Assembly (NCBI GenBank): GCA_020058975.1 | Contig: JAGVDA010000266.1 | Span: 1 to 64,000, forward strand | Direction of reading: 5' to 3' | Origin: Thermosynechococcus sp. WC_1 | Lineage (GTDB): Bacteria; Cyanobacteriota; Cyanobacteriia; Thermosynechococcales; Thermosynechococcaceae | Length of the DNA stretch: 64,000 nucleotides | In this document: positions 14,641 to 23,607 of the stretch, piece after piece | Position numbering within the stretch: the first letter of the stretch is position 1 | Layout of the letters: each line of letters starts with the position of its first letter | Notes under the pieces: model-generated | Told to the model about the DNA's origin: nothing | The model's database searches: none | Seen by the model: only the letters and a program-made list of their open reading frames with translations | Program-made: the position numbers and the translations under genes

Positions 14641-16087
14641 TATTCAATTCATCCTTCCGAAGAAAAAACAAAAAACAGGTGGTCAATCCGCCACACCGGG
14701 CTATAATGCCAACGATGAGGTCCGTTCTGTACCTCGATACGCAAATCATCGTAATGATATTTTCGATTCAAGACAATCTGGGGATAGTAGAACTCTGTTG
14801 GATGATCTGGTTCGTCACGATCCAGATGTTTCTTCTGCTATTTTTGCGTTTGGAACTATTTCTAGTTCTGCTCAAATGTACATGGTTGCTTATGATACTA
14901 ATAATGAAGTTGACGCTGATGGAATAAAGCTGGCTCAAGCTATTTCAAATAGACTTTTTACTGCCAATGATTATTCAATAGGCTTTAATGCAAAAATGTC
15001 CGAAAAGCAATTTCTTGATGATCTGAGATATAGCACTATACTGCATGGAGCATATGGATTTGAGCTAGTTTATGATAAGGCTCTAGAACCATATGAGTTA
15101 CGTATAGTCGATATGAAATCTGTCGAGTGGCAAGAATCAAAACCCGGACTGTACAAGCCTTTCCAAAAAGTCACGGGTGTAAATGATTCTGTTTCTTTGG
15201 ATATTCCTACTTTCTTCACAGAAAAATTCCACCAGAATCCCAATGACATTTATGGGTATTCTTTGTTTGTTTCGGCTATAAACACGATTGCTGCCCGTCA
15301 GCAGGTGATAAATGATTTATATAGAATCATGCAGTTCACTGGATATCCTCGATTGGATATAACAGTTCTCGAATCAGTGCTTATGCAGAACGCACCTCCG
15401 GCTTTAAGAAACGATCCAAAGAAGCGACAACAATTTGTCGATCAGCAGCTTAGTGCTATTCGGGGTCAATTTACAACAATTAGACCCGATCAAGCTTTCG
15501 TGCATACAGATGCTGTTAAAACCGGTATGGTAAATGATAAGAATCCCGGAGCAAGTTTACAAATTAAAGAGGTCATAGAAACTCTGAATGCCCAAAACCA
15601 AGCGGCCTTAAAAACAATGCCTTCTGTTGTGGGTAAAGGTCAGAATGGGGATACTGCTTCTACGGAAAGTAGACTTTTTGCTATAAGCTGTGATAGCTTG
15701 AACAAAACTCTCGCCTCTGGACTTTCCGAAGCTTTAACCCTAGCTGCAAGAATAGCTGGTTTTCAAGGTAGGGTAGAAGTTTGTTTTACGCCTATTGAGC
15801 TTAGGCCTACTCTCGAACTTGAACCTCATTTCACTATGAAGGCTTCTCGATTGAAGCAAGACCTATCTCTCGGAGTCATAACTGATCTTGAATATCACAT
15901 GCAAATGTACAATCGTCCACCACCAGCCGGGTACAAAAAATTATCAGGAACCAATTTTCTTGATCAACAGACTGTAGATGTACAGGCAGATAAGATTAGT
16001 CCTAATGACGACCCAAATGGTAGAGGTCAAGTTTCTGAGGGCGGAAAAAATGCAAAATCTAACCGAACAAAAAGTGGTGAGGTTTGA
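14624..16087 (+). CDS. Portal protein
   Basis: 487 aa. It matches the portal type found next to GpA terminases: RHDPDVSSAIFAFGTISSSAQM near residues 64-85, an FLDDLRYSTILHGAYGFELVYD core and ILRMQFTGYP-like helix (RIMQFTGYPRLDITVLE). The portal forms the dodecameric DNA entry ring and the head-tail joint. Position directly after TerL supports the call. The C-terminus is polar and basic. Confidence 0.85.
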   Translation: MASLDSIQFILPKKKQKTGGQSATPGYNANDEVRSVPRYANHRNDIFDSRQSGDSRTLLDDLVRHDPDVSSAIFAFGTISSSAQMYMVAYDTNNEVDADGIKLAQAISNRLFTANDYSIGFNAKMSEKQFLDDLRYSTILHGAYGFELVYDKALEPYELRIVDMKSVEWQESKPGLYKPFQKVTGVNDSVSLDIPTFFTEKFHQNPNDIYGYSLFVSAINTIAARQQVINDLYRIMQFTGYPRLDITVLESVLMQNAPPALRNDPKKRQQFVDQQLSAIRGQFTTIRPDQAFVHTDAVKTGMVNDKNPGASLQIKEVIETLNAQNQAALKTMPSVVGKGQNGDTASTESRLFAISCDSLNKTLASGLSEALTLAARIAGFQGRVEVCFTPIELRPTLELEPHFTMKASRLKQDLSLGVITDLEYHMQMYNRPPPAGYKKLSGTNFLDQQTVDVQADKISPNDDPNGRGQVSEGGKNAKSNRTKSGEV

Positions 16088-16088
16088 T

Positions 16089-16139
16089 ATGGTTAACTTG
16101 AATGATTTTAAGAAAGATCGTAGAGGACTGTTGATATGA
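16089..16139 (+). CDS. Possible 16-aa coupling peptide
   Basis: ATG GTT AAC start, ending at a TGA that overlaps the protease start (ATATGA). The frame MVNLNDFKKDRRGLLI could serve to couple protease translation to the portal gene. May be chance. Confidence 0.25.
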   Translation: MVNLNDFKKDRRGLLI

Positions 16140-17317
16140 AAGAATTAGTAAAGACTCCTTTTATCACAGCTCTGCTGACGAAAGCGGCGGGACCTGATGT
16201 TGATTTGAATAAGCTTCATGTATTTGAAGTTAGAGCTACCAGTACTGTACCTCTTCGGGGTAAAAAAGGAACAATTTTTGAAAGGGCTACAATTAGTCCT
16301 CACACTATCTCTCTGTTAGCTAAGTCCGTTAATGAGGATGCTGTACCACTGATGATGGACCATGAGCTTGATGGTGCACCATATGGTAAATTTTTCTATG
16401 CTGAATCTGTTCCAATGGAATCGGGAGATATAGAGCTTAGAGGATACATCTATGTAGACGATAGTGAAGAAGTAATTCTTACAAAGCTTGAGACTGGATC
16501 GATTGATGAAGTATCAATTCAGTTCCTTTCAAGTCATATGCTTTGTTCAGAATGTGGGTTTGATTATTTTGAAGCTGCGGCGAATGATAATTTTCTTCCC
16601 CTTATGAGTCATACTTGCGAACAAGGCCACGTAATTGGTAGAGAAGGTGTTCATGTTCGTCTTGTTGGCGTAGAAGAAATGATAGAACTAAGTTTGGTTA
16701 GTCGTGGTGCAGCAAAAAATTCCAAGATTATAGGATCATCTGATGCTATGTTGGGCGAATCAGCACAAAGATTAGCCGCAAGCGGCGTCGATGTGCGAAA
16801 TGATTATTATTGCACAGCGTCGATCAACGATGAAGGAGTTAATGACGTGGATTTCAAAGACCTAACGGCCAAGCTGACTGCTTTGACCGACGACAAGATC
16901 GACCTAGCAACCAAATTGGTAGCAGCCGAAGCTCAAGTGACAGCACTTACCTCAGATCGAGATTCTGAAAAAGCTCGTGCCGATTCAGCAGAAGCTCAAG
17001 TAACTAAACTTACAGAAGCAGCTGCTACTGCCAGTCAGGAAGCCGAAGGTGTTCCAACAAGTGAAACAGTCACAGCCATGTCTGCCTTGATCGGTAAAAA
17101 CTATGTGGCTTTGAAAGCTCTAGATGGTGAAGCAGACGCAAATGTTCCCGAGGATATTACCGAAGCTGTGAAGTTTATTGAGGACAATCAGGCTCGCCTC
17201 AGTGCTCTAATTCCGGCTGGTGGAGTAACTGTTCAGGCAGGTGGGAGCCAAGGTAATCTGACAGAAGGTCAGAAGAAACTGCAAATCGCACAAGTTAGTG
17301 CTTTCAAGTCGAACTAA
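16136..17317 (+). CDS. Prohead protease fused to scaffold domain
   Basis: 393 aa. The first 200 residues look like an S78-type prohead serine protease: MMDHELDGAPYGK supplies the His and IDEVSIQF the Ser, with ELSLVSRGA after. CSECG and CEQGH around residues 140-165 could bind zinc, an insertion unusual for this family. The C-terminal part (about 235-310) is heptad-rich (KLTALTDDKIDLATKL) and should be the scaffold that is digested during head maturation. Confidence 0.8.
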   Translation: MKELVKTPFITALLTKAAGPDVDLNKLHVFEVRATSTVPLRGKKGTIFERATISPHTISLLAKSVNEDAVPLMMDHELDGAPYGKFFYAESVPMESGDIELRGYIYVDDSEEVILTKLETGSIDEVSIQFLSSHMLCSECGFDYFEAAANDNFLPLMSHTCEQGHVIGREGVHVRLVGVEEMIELSLVSRGAAKNSKIIGSSDAMLGESAQRLAASGVDVRNDYYCTASINDEGVNDVDFKDLTAKLTALTDDKIDLATKLVAAEAQVTALTSDRDSEKARADSAEAQVTKLTEAAATASQEAEGVPTSETVTAMSALIGKNYVALKALDGEADANVPEDITEAVKFIEDNQARLSALIPAGGVTVQAGGSQGNLTEGQKKLQIAQVSAFKSN

Positions 17318-17330
17318 GGAGTGAAGAAAA

Positions 17331-17717
17331 ATGACCTTTAATACAAGCCAAGTAATCCTTGACGGCTTCACAATGGATGATTTCATCTTCACGATGTTCA
17401 TCAGTGGCACTGTAACTCAGGAAGATATCGGTAAAGCTGTTTCGCTAGATACCGCCGCTCCTGCTACTGTTAAGCTTGCCGCAGATAATGATGTAGTTTA
17501 TGGACGTATTTTCCAAGTTGAAGATCGCTCACAGGAAGGCGTTACTACTGTTTCCGTAGAAACTAAATTCCGTAAACGCCTTCCGAAAACCGGTGCAGTA
17601 ACTATTGGAGCAAGTGTTGTGGGTGCAGGAGCTGGTGTTGTTAAAGCAGCAGCTGCATCTTCTGCTAATGTCGTACTAGCAGTCGGCACTGATTATGTTA
17701 TTGTGCAAAAGAACTAA
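17331..17717 (+). CDS. Head decoration protein
   Basis: 128 aa, Ala/Val/Gly-rich beta protein (KAVSLDTAAPATVKLAADND) resembling the lambda-D/DUF2190-type capsid decoration proteins. These sit directly before the major capsid gene and bind the three-fold sites of the expanded head. Good GGAG site. Confidence 0.7.
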   Translation: MTFNTSQVILDGFTMDDFIFTMFISGTVTQEDIGKAVSLDTAAPATVKLAADNDVVYGRIFQVEDRSQEGVTTVSVETKFRKRLPKTGAVTIGASVVGAGAGVVKAAAASSANVVLAVGTDYVIVQKN

Positions 17718-17735
17718 GAACAGGAGTAATTTTTA

Positions 17736-18950
17736 ATGCCTAACTTTAAGCCTCTAACGGATTTGACCACAGCTCGGGTTTCTGCCGAACAGCTTGTTGG
17801 TAAGCTGAAATCCAACAGCCAAACGGAGTCGTTGGAGGCAGGTATGAACCTGCTTTCTCAGGCGCGCGAATATGGTCTAAATATTGCTGACTACCTACGT
17901 CTAAAGGTGCAACCGGACGGTCTCGCTCTTGAGGCAGGCCTCGATGGTTATGAAGCTGTTAAGATGTATCTTGGCCTGCCTACGAAGGATGATTACCGCA
18001 ATGGTGTTGTGCTTCAAGCAGCTGCGGATGCGTTTTCCAGCTATCGTGGTGTTCGCGCCCTCTTCCCTGAGGTTGTAGACGACGTAGTTCAGTGGAAATA
18101 TCGTCAAACAGACTTTGAAAGTCCTGACGCCCTGATTTCGCAGAGCCGCACGATTAACGGAACTGAGTTGATCACCACTGTTGTCAACGACAACAAGGAA
18201 GACTACGAGCGTTATGGCATGATTGCCGAAGGTGCGCGTGTGCCAGTTTGGTCAATCAAAGCTTCGGAACATTCGGTTAAGATTTTCAAGTTCGGTATCG
18301 GACTAGAGTGGACTTACGAATTTGGACGTCGTGCTAGCCTTGATCTTATTGCACCTTACGCCCTTCGTGCTGAAAAGCAAACGAAGCGCGCCCAGACTGC
18401 AACGGCTTACGCTATGTTGAAGAACGGAGATGCTGTTGCTTCTCATGCTGCCGCCCCGGTGCGGAACGCCTCGGCAATTAACACTGACAACAATCTTGGT
18501 GTCACTGGGGTAGCCGCTGGCAAGTTGAACTGGGAAATTCTCCTTGCTTGGCTTGTCGAGCGAGCGAAAGCAGGTGCTCCTATTGATACGGTAGCTGGTA
18601 ACTGGGATACATTCCTACAATGGAAGCTGATGTTTGCCAAAAACACACTCAGCGACGGTTTGACTCAGATCGAAGCACTGCAACGTGCAGGGGTTACAGT
18701 TGCGCAGGAAAATCCTCGTTTCGACCTCAACCTTAATTTCGCACTGGTTTCCAGCGCGAGTGCTAATGAGTTGCTTGGTTTCTCGAAGGCGGATACTCTT
18801 GAGGAACTTATTGAGAACGGTTCGGATATCGAGGAATCGGAGCGCGTTATGCAGAACCAGAAGGTTAATCTGTATAGCACAAAGAATGCAGGTTACCGCC
18901 TGATCTTTGGTGACACCCGCTCGGTCCTAAACCTTAACGCTATTGCTTAA
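17736..18950 (+). CDS. Major capsid protein
   Basis: 404 aa, HK97-fold capsid protein by position and composition: N-terminal helices (ARVSAEQLVGKLKSNSQTE), no Cys, higher GC codon choice than its neighbours, which suggests strong expression. It follows protease and decoration genes and precedes a strong hairpin. ALFPEVVDDVVQWKYRQTD resembles the N-arm/E-loop boundary. Confidence 0.8.
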   Translation: MPNFKPLTDLTTARVSAEQLVGKLKSNSQTESLEAGMNLLSQAREYGLNIADYLRLKVQPDGLALEAGLDGYEAVKMYLGLPTKDDYRNGVVLQAAADAFSSYRGVRALFPEVVDDVVQWKYRQTDFESPDALISQSRTINGTELITTVVNDNKEDYERYGMIAEGARVPVWSIKASEHSVKIFKFGIGLEWTYEFGRRASLDLIAPYALRAEKQTKRAQTATAYAMLKNGDAVASHAAAPVRNASAINTDNNLGVTGVAAGKLNWEILLAWLVERAKAGAPIDTVAGNWDTFLQWKLMFAKNTLSDGLTQIEALQRAGVTVAQENPRFDLNLNFALVSSASANELLGFSKADTLEELIENGSDIEESERVMQNQKVNLYSTKNAGYRLIFGDTRSVLNLNAIA

Positions 18951-18960
18951 GGTAAAATCT

Positions 18961-18988
18961 AGAGGGGCGGAGAATTCTCCGCCCCTCT
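18961..18988. terminator. 28-bp perfect palindrome after capsid gene
   Basis: AGAGGGGCGGAGAA followed by its exact reverse complement. There is no T-run, so it may protect the capsid mRNA or act as a partial terminator. Confidence 0.75.
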
Positions 18989-19012
18989 CAAAATCACAAT
19001 AGGACAAGTAGT

Positions 19013-19231
19013 ATGGCTAACAAACCTGATAATCAAAATATTGAAAAAGTCGAGAAGGCTGAGAAAGTCGAATCAAAAAATGGCGATTTGATTCGAGTAG
19101 AAACTACAGGAAATTTTGGTCTTATTGATCCGGTAACCAATCTTGACATTTCTCATGAAGGTGTTACTGAAACTGTTAGAACACCTTTCATCGAACGCAT
19201 GTTAAATATAAAGAGACTAAAAGAGGTATGA
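19013..19231 (+). CDS. Hypothetical protein, 72 aa
   Basis: Starts MANKPDNQNIEKVEKAEKVE after AGGACA. The highly charged N-terminus may be disordered; the rest ends IERMLNIKRLKEV. It lies between capsid and connector genes, so probably head-completion related. No family recognised. Confidence 0.5.
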   Translation: MANKPDNQNIEKVEKAEKVESKNGDLIRVETTGNFGLIDPVTNLDISHEGVTETVRTPFIERMLNIKRLKEV

Positions 19232-19232
19232 C

Positions 19233-19934
19233 TTGGAAAGTGGAACTGACCTAAAGCATTTAGTGCTCTTCAACAAGGGTCAACCGACCAGCAACCTCAC
19301 TTATACATTATTTAATCAAGATGGAAATATAGTTGAGACCGATTCGGTCTCAACTAATCTTGGTCAAATGAGCTATCTTATCGAAATTGCTGGAAGCTCA
19401 AATACCTTATCTAAGCCTCTTTATGAACAGATGAAATTACAGTGGAGCTACACTACTGCCGATTCGGCCATCGTAGACTCTTTCAAATATTTGCTACACA
19501 CCCCTATCCTCTTTGCTGTCTCAAAAGACTCAGTTCGTAGTCTTTTAGGAGTAAATGAGGACGAACTTACAGACCAAGAAATTGATCTATTTGCTGGCTA
19601 TCTTGCCTTTCTAGATAAATTACCGACTGGGGCTGACTTAAGTGCCTACGAGAACGCTGGCACCTTTAATAGCTATAGAATATCTGGAGCGATTGAAGCC
19701 TCGACTGCTTTGTCCATTTTTCCAACAATGCAAATACGCTTACCAAAACGCTATGGTTCGGGAACCTCCGAATATGAGCGTTGGACTTCGATTGACTGGG
19801 AAGCTTTGGGAGCAGAATTGTCCTCTAAATTGATGACCGGCTTAAATGTTATTGACCCAGATTTACAGTTATTTGAACTAACAGATATTTTTGGACTTTC
19901 TACGGCACCCGTAGATGTAATCACGGCGACTTGA
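19233..19934 (+). CDS. Probable head-tail connector, 233 aa
   Basis: Begins at a TTG at 19233 (MESGTDLKHL) preceded by AAGAGGT. The middle, SVRSLLGVNEDELTDQEIDLFAGYLAFLDKL, is helical like adaptor proteins. Position between capsid and tail-terminator genes supports a neck role. Family not certain. Confidence 0.5.
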   Translation: MESGTDLKHLVLFNKGQPTSNLTYTLFNQDGNIVETDSVSTNLGQMSYLIEIAGSSNTLSKPLYEQMKLQWSYTTADSAIVDSFKYLLHTPILFAVSKDSVRSLLGVNEDELTDQEIDLFAGYLAFLDKLPTGADLSAYENAGTFNSYRISGAIEASTALSIFPTMQIRLPKRYGSGTSEYERWTSIDWEALGAELSSKLMTGLNVIDPDLQLFELTDIFGLSTAPVDVITAT

Positions 19935-19935
19935 T

Positions 19936-20403
19936 ATGGCTAGTAGATTTGATATTCCAACAGTTTACGCAACTCTGGTTACCAAAGTCAAAGAGATTAT
20001 AGATGACTTAAAAACTCAAGGCATTTCTGAGAAAATAGAATATATGGCTTGGGATGCTAGACAAGATACAAATACTGAGCTACCTAATGTTGACCTAATA
20101 GGGTTGGCTGATTGGACCTTTGATGAGGCAGATCACATGCCGGAAATAGAGTGCGTCATTCTACTTTCTGTTGTAAATGACGCTAATCTATTTCGAGAGG
20201 TTGAAATAGCTAATGTGATAAGAAATAAGTGTGTTCATCCAATTCGTCCTGAATACTTGACTTGGACTGTTAGAGATTCTGAGAATAATCCATTTTCACA
20301 ACTTACAGTTACAAATTTTACCATGTTGCCCTCAGGGGAATCAGAAGCTCGAACAGTTCGGCAATTCGGTATCAGCTTGAAACGAGCTGATTATGGGAAA
20401 TGA
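19936..20403 (+). CDS. Probable tail terminator/neck protein, 155 aa
   Basis: Starts MASRFDIPTVYATLVTKVKE. An alpha/beta protein with HMPEIECVILLSVVND and a C-terminal ESEARTVRQFGISLKRADYG strand, typical in shape of tail-terminator proteins. Starts 1 nt after the upstream stop and overlaps the next gene by 11 nt. Inference from size and order. Confidence 0.5.
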   Translation: MASRFDIPTVYATLVTKVKEIIDDLKTQGISEKIEYMAWDARQDTNTELPNVDLIGLADWTFDEADHMPEIECVILLSVVNDANLFREVEIANVIRNKCVHPIRPEYLTWTVRDSENNPFSQLTVTNFTMLPSGESEARTVRQFGISLKRADYGK

Positions 20404-21199
20404 TCTGAATATTGTTCTTCAATTTCAGTTCAAACCTAGAACCAAATTTTCTGAAATTGAGGGTAAAGGCTTAGCCAATTACGTCATTCAAGATATTGCC
20501 TTCAAAGCTGGCGAACGTCAAAGACTCAATCTTTCAAAGAATCTACGTAGAGATTTTGCTCCAATAGTTGAGCGAGAATTAAGCAAAATGGCTAGGCAGG
20601 TGGCTACATTAGCTTTAGGACTTTCTGGGTCAACCAACGCACCTACAGGATCATTAAAGATAGATGGACAAATTTCAAAAGCCATGAGGGCGAATTCAAG
20701 TCCGATGAATATTTCCAGTGTTACTGGAGCTTGGAAAGAGAGAAGTAAAGCTTACCTAAAATGGAAAACAAAAACCTATAAAACCAGAAAATGGTTCAAA
20801 AATACTGGGCAATTACAATCTGAATTAAAAAATACTGCTGCATATCATCAGGCTTATGGTCCAATGGGTGTAAAATTTATTCCTGCTAGAGGAACCCAAC
20901 CCACTCTTTCTAGTCTTGGACGCTCTAGAGGCCGCCTCTCTAATTTTATTGTAACTGGAAGATTGGAAGTTACCGTATTTCGGAGGCTTGGACTTAACGA
21001 TCTTCCTAAAATTGGAGAACAAGCAACCTATTCAAAAAAAAGACTATCTGGTTTCGCTGATAGTATTGAAAAGAAGCTAACTGGTCCCGACCCTAAAAAA
21101 GCTTATAGACCTATAGTTGAGCCTTTCTTGACGTATTACATGAATAGGCGTATCCCTAATGCCATTTTTCGTAAGGTAGAACAAAGCGTATTAGGCTAA
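20393..21199 (+). CDS. Hypothetical neck/tail protein, 268 aa
   Basis: Starts MGNDLNIVLQFQFKPRTKFS and is very basic (KAYLKWKTKTYKTRKWFK). Its TAA and the TAA of the convergent gene share the palindromic sequence TTAGGCTAA. Likely a head-tail or tail completion protein by position. No family recognised. Confidence 0.5.
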   Translation: MGNDLNIVLQFQFKPRTKFSEIEGKGLANYVIQDIAFKAGERQRLNLSKNLRRDFAPIVERELSKMARQVATLALGLSGSTNAPTGSLKIDGQISKAMRANSSPMNISSVTGAWKERSKAYLKWKTKTYKTRKWFKNTGQLQSELKNTAAYHQAYGPMGVKFIPARGTQPTLSSLGRSRGRLSNFIVTGRLEVTVFRRLGLNDLPKIGEQATYSKKRLSGFADSIEKKLTGPDPKKAYRPIVEPFLTYYMNRRIPNAIFRKVEQSVLG

Positions 21200-21733
21200 A
21201 ATTGCCCCGTAAAGTCCTAAAGCATCGTGGACCTCAATTACTGCTTCACCATCTATGATGTCACCTCTTTTAATTGGATGATTCGTAATCATTCTAGTCT
21301 TTTCGTTAGGAATACGAAGCTGCCTATCGAAGGCTTCTTGTAGAGGCTCATAGCTCACATAGATACTGATAGGCTCGCTTTCAGGACCTTCTTTTTCTAG
21401 TCCTGTTCTAATATCAGTTATAGTACTTCTCTTAACCAGTTGAGCTACTGAATTAGTTTGATATAGTTTGAAAGCATTGAAGGGAGAACCTTGTGAGGTT
21501 TCACTTATCGCATGCTCTGCCACCATATATTTAACACCAGTGGGGGTTTGAATAACCATTCCTGCTTTCAGATGTAGCACAGAGGGGGCTTTCAAAATTC
21601 TTCTAGGTGCGACCCAAGTTATGGTAGCTCCTTCCGCCAATTGGATATCTTCTAATGCTCCAAAGAATTGTCCAGAGCCTCCTTCGATAACATCGAAGCG
21701 AATATCAAACTTAGACCGAGTGGCTTTCATCAT
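21191..21733 (-). CDS. Inverted-cassette protein, possible head closure
   Basis: 180 aa starting MMKATRSKFDIRFDVIEGGS. Beta-rich; GMVIQTPTGVKYMVAEHA and HPIKRGDIIDGEAVIEVHD recall small stopper/head-closure proteins, but that is weak. It is leftward, coupled to the chaperone frame (ATATGATGA), in a cassette flanked on both sides by rightward structural genes. Confidence 0.5.
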   Translation of the reverse strand: MMKATRSKFDIRFDVIEGGSGQFFGALEDIQLAEGATITWVAPRRILKAPSVLHLKAGMVIQTPTGVKYMVAEHAISETSQGSPFNAFKLYQTNSVAQLVKRSTITDIRTGLEKEGPESEPISIYVSYEPLQEAFDRQLRIPNEKTRMITNHPIKRGDIIDGEAVIEVHDALGLYGAILA

Positions 21734-22406
21734 ATCTTAAAAAACTCATTCAAGGCAGATACGGCCTGTTCTGGCTGCATATCATTCACAAGTCTACCCT
21801 TATTACTTCCGCTTTTAGACCCTCCAAAAGCAGCGTCCAATACTTTTAGCATAGCGTAATGATGCTGTAAATGACCAATGGTGGCCTCACCGAGTCTCAC
21901 CCTTATCTGATAATATACATCATACCAAATTTCTTTGGATGCTAAATCATAATATTGGCTTGGACGTATCCCGTAGGCCCAGCAAACTTGTTCAATATGG
22001 TCTAAACTGGAGTACCAGTCTCGGAACGGTCTGAGGACATCATCTTCTTTGCCTGCTCCGGATATTTTTTCATTCTTTTCTGGAGCTTCTCGGCCTGACT
22101 CATAAAAAAATAGGTAACGTGTTCAATCACCCAAGCAAGAACATCATCTATTTCGTAGATGCTGATACCCATCTCTTCTACGGGAATCAAATCTTTTGAA
22201 TCCTCAATAGGCTTTTTATAATTACTCAAAAGCCTGCGTAGGATCAAATCTCTGGTATCTTGACTAGTCATAATAGAGGCAATCGCTTCGTCGGGCGTAC
22301 CCACAAAGCGAAGAATGTCGTTAAAAATAACATAAGTCATACGAATAGGTTCTTCCCGTCCGGTGACTTTAATCTCTTCTTCGGGTCTTTCAAGCTTATC
22401 GGCCAC
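21730..22406 (-). CDS. Tail assembly chaperone GT fusion (-1 frameshift)
   Basis: The -1 frame stays open from the slippery heptamer T TTT TTT (22110-22104, codons TTT TTT of the G gene) to a TGA at 21730. Slippage there gives 101 residues of G plus 124 more, starting YESGREAPEK and containing HIEQVCWAYG, YYDLASKEIWYD and NEFFKI: 225 aa in all. This is the arrangement of lambda G/G-T chaperones, which bind the tape measure and recruit tube subunits. The ratio of the two products would be set by the slip rate. Confidence 0.8.
22002..22406 (-). CDS. Tail assembly chaperone G
   Basis: 134 aa zero-frame product starting MADKLERPEE. Acidic and helical, ending SSDRSETGTPV. It contains the slippery site at residues 99-100 (TYFF). 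It overlaps the RHH gene by 11 nt. Unusually, it is on the opposite strand from the tail tube and tape-measure genes it should serve. Confidence 0.75.
   Translation of the reverse strand: MADKLERPEEEIKVTGREEPIRMTYVIFNDILRFVGTPDEAIASIMTSQDTRDLILRRLLSNYKKPIEDSKDLIPVEEMGISIYEIDDVLAWVIEHVTYFFMSQAEKLQKRMKKYPEQAKKMMSSDRSETGTPV
22104..22110 (-). promoter_or_regulatory. Slippery heptamer for -1 frameshift
   Basis: T TTT TTT on the minus strand, in register with the chaperone G frame. Slipping -1 keeps TTT in both ribosomal sites, then enters the open T frame. Confidence 0.8.
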
Positions 22407-22632
22407 TGATAATTTCCTTTAGTTTTTCAGGAGGAACAACTTCCAAAATAAATTGACTGAGAATTTTATCTCTTTCTGAGGTCACCTCAAGACCCGCACT
22501 AAGAAGAGCAATCACAGCTGAATTTAGAGATGGTAAGTCCTTATCAATTCCATGTTGGGAAACATTAAGATAAAGGTCCATAGGGATGCGAATAGAGAGG
22601 GTTCTAACCTCTTTTGGTTTACTTTGGTTCAT
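22396..22632 (-). CDS. Ribbon-helix-helix DNA-binding protein
   Basis: 78 aa from the ATG at 22632 (MNQSKPKEVR) after TAGGTG; the frame extends further upstream, but that part overlaps the tail tube gene. VRTLSIRIPMDLYLNVSQHG then LNSAVIALLSAGLE fits the Arc/CopG beta-strand plus two helices. It heads the inverted chaperone cassette, so it may regulate it. Confidence 0.65.
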   Translation of the reverse strand: MNQSKPKEVRTLSIRIPMDLYLNVSQHGIDKDLPSLNSAVIALLSAGLEVTSERDKILSQFILEVVPPEKLKEIISGR

Positions 22633-22704
22633 ATTGCACCTACTAATCTTTTCTTCTATACAAGTCAAGCATAAATTGCTGAAACCCAGATATAGGAAAT
22701 TCCA

Positions 22705-23535
22705 ATGGCTGACGTAAAAGACAACAAATTTGTAATCGGTAACGCTACGGTCATGCTTGCTCCGTTTAGTGCAGATGTGTTTGCCCTTAATCCCGATACC
22801 CATTCTGTTGGTATGGTTAAAGCGGTAACTATCACGCAAGAAGCTGACCAAATCATGCTGAAAAACGGTATTACCCAAAATACTGTGGACACCCAGAAAT
22901 CGAATGTCAACATGACTACGACATTTGAAGGTTATGAGTTTAGTGCCAAGAACTTGATGTATGCTTTGGGTCTTCAAGGTTCGGTAGTTAAGCGTCTGCG
23001 AGGTAAATTGACTGCTGCTGCTGCCGCCGCCGCGACCTCATTCTCGGTAGAATCTTATCCTATTCCGGGGGATGCCGCTTCTCTCATCGACGCAGTGGGA
23101 GACATCCCTAACGGAGCTACTTTGCTTTTGCAAAAAGCTGATCAACCAGATAACGTCTACCCCTGTAAAGCTGTAGCAGCCACTACGGGAACAGGTCCCT
23201 ACGTCGTGACTATTGATGCTCTTCCAGCAGGTGTTTCTTTTGCAGTTGGCGACACTGTCTGGGTGGTGAACGAGATTAACGCAGGTTCGACTGAGCAAGA
23301 CCAGTATTTCTGTGCCAAGATTGTTGGTAAGCTTTCTTCGAACAATGAGCCGATTGTTGTCGTTATGCCTAAGGTTAAAGTGGCTAAAGGATTCAACCTG
23401 AGCTTTAGTGAGCAGGATCATTCGAACATGCCTTTCGAACTAACCCCCTTGGTCATGACTAAGACGGAAACAACTTCGACACCGAAACTGGCCGGTTTCG
23501 AAAAAACTATTGCAAAGGCATACGTCGGCGGTTAA
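22705..23535 (+). CDS. Major tail tube protein
   Basis: 276 aa starting MADVKDNKFVIGNATVMLAP, with SVGMVKAVTITQEADQIML and FEGYEFSAKNLMYALGL, typical of siphovirus tube subunits. These stack in hexameric rings around the tape measure. It lies just before a strong terminator and the tape-measure gene. GC-richer codons suggest high expression. Confidence 0.75.
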   Translation: MADVKDNKFVIGNATVMLAPFSADVFALNPDTHSVGMVKAVTITQEADQIMLKNGITQNTVDTQKSNVNMTTTFEGYEFSAKNLMYALGLQGSVVKRLRGKLTAAAAAAATSFSVESYPIPGDAASLIDAVGDIPNGATLLLQKADQPDNVYPCKAVAATTGTGPYVVTIDALPAGVSFAVGDTVWVVNEINAGSTEQDQYFCAKIVGKLSSNNEPIVVVMPKVKVAKGFNLSFSEQDHSNMPFELTPLVMTKTETTSTPKLAGFEKTIAKAYVGG

Positions 23536-23562
23536 GGGGATTTATCCTTGCCAAACCTTTGA

Positions 23563-23594
23563 GGCCGCTGTATTTATGCAGCGGCCTTTTTTTT
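23563..23594 (+). terminator. Strong terminator between tube and tape measure
   Basis: GGCCGCTG stem, 8-nt loop, CAGCGGCC, then eight Ts. It should reduce read-through so the tube is made in excess of the tape measure. Confidence 0.9.
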
Positions 23595-23607
23595 ATTCAG
23601 GTAAACA

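Noticed and set aside
22633-22977. N-terminal extension of the RHH gene
   Set aside because: Overlaps the well-supported tail tube gene; the ATG at 22632 has a ribosome site and fits the RHH domain start.
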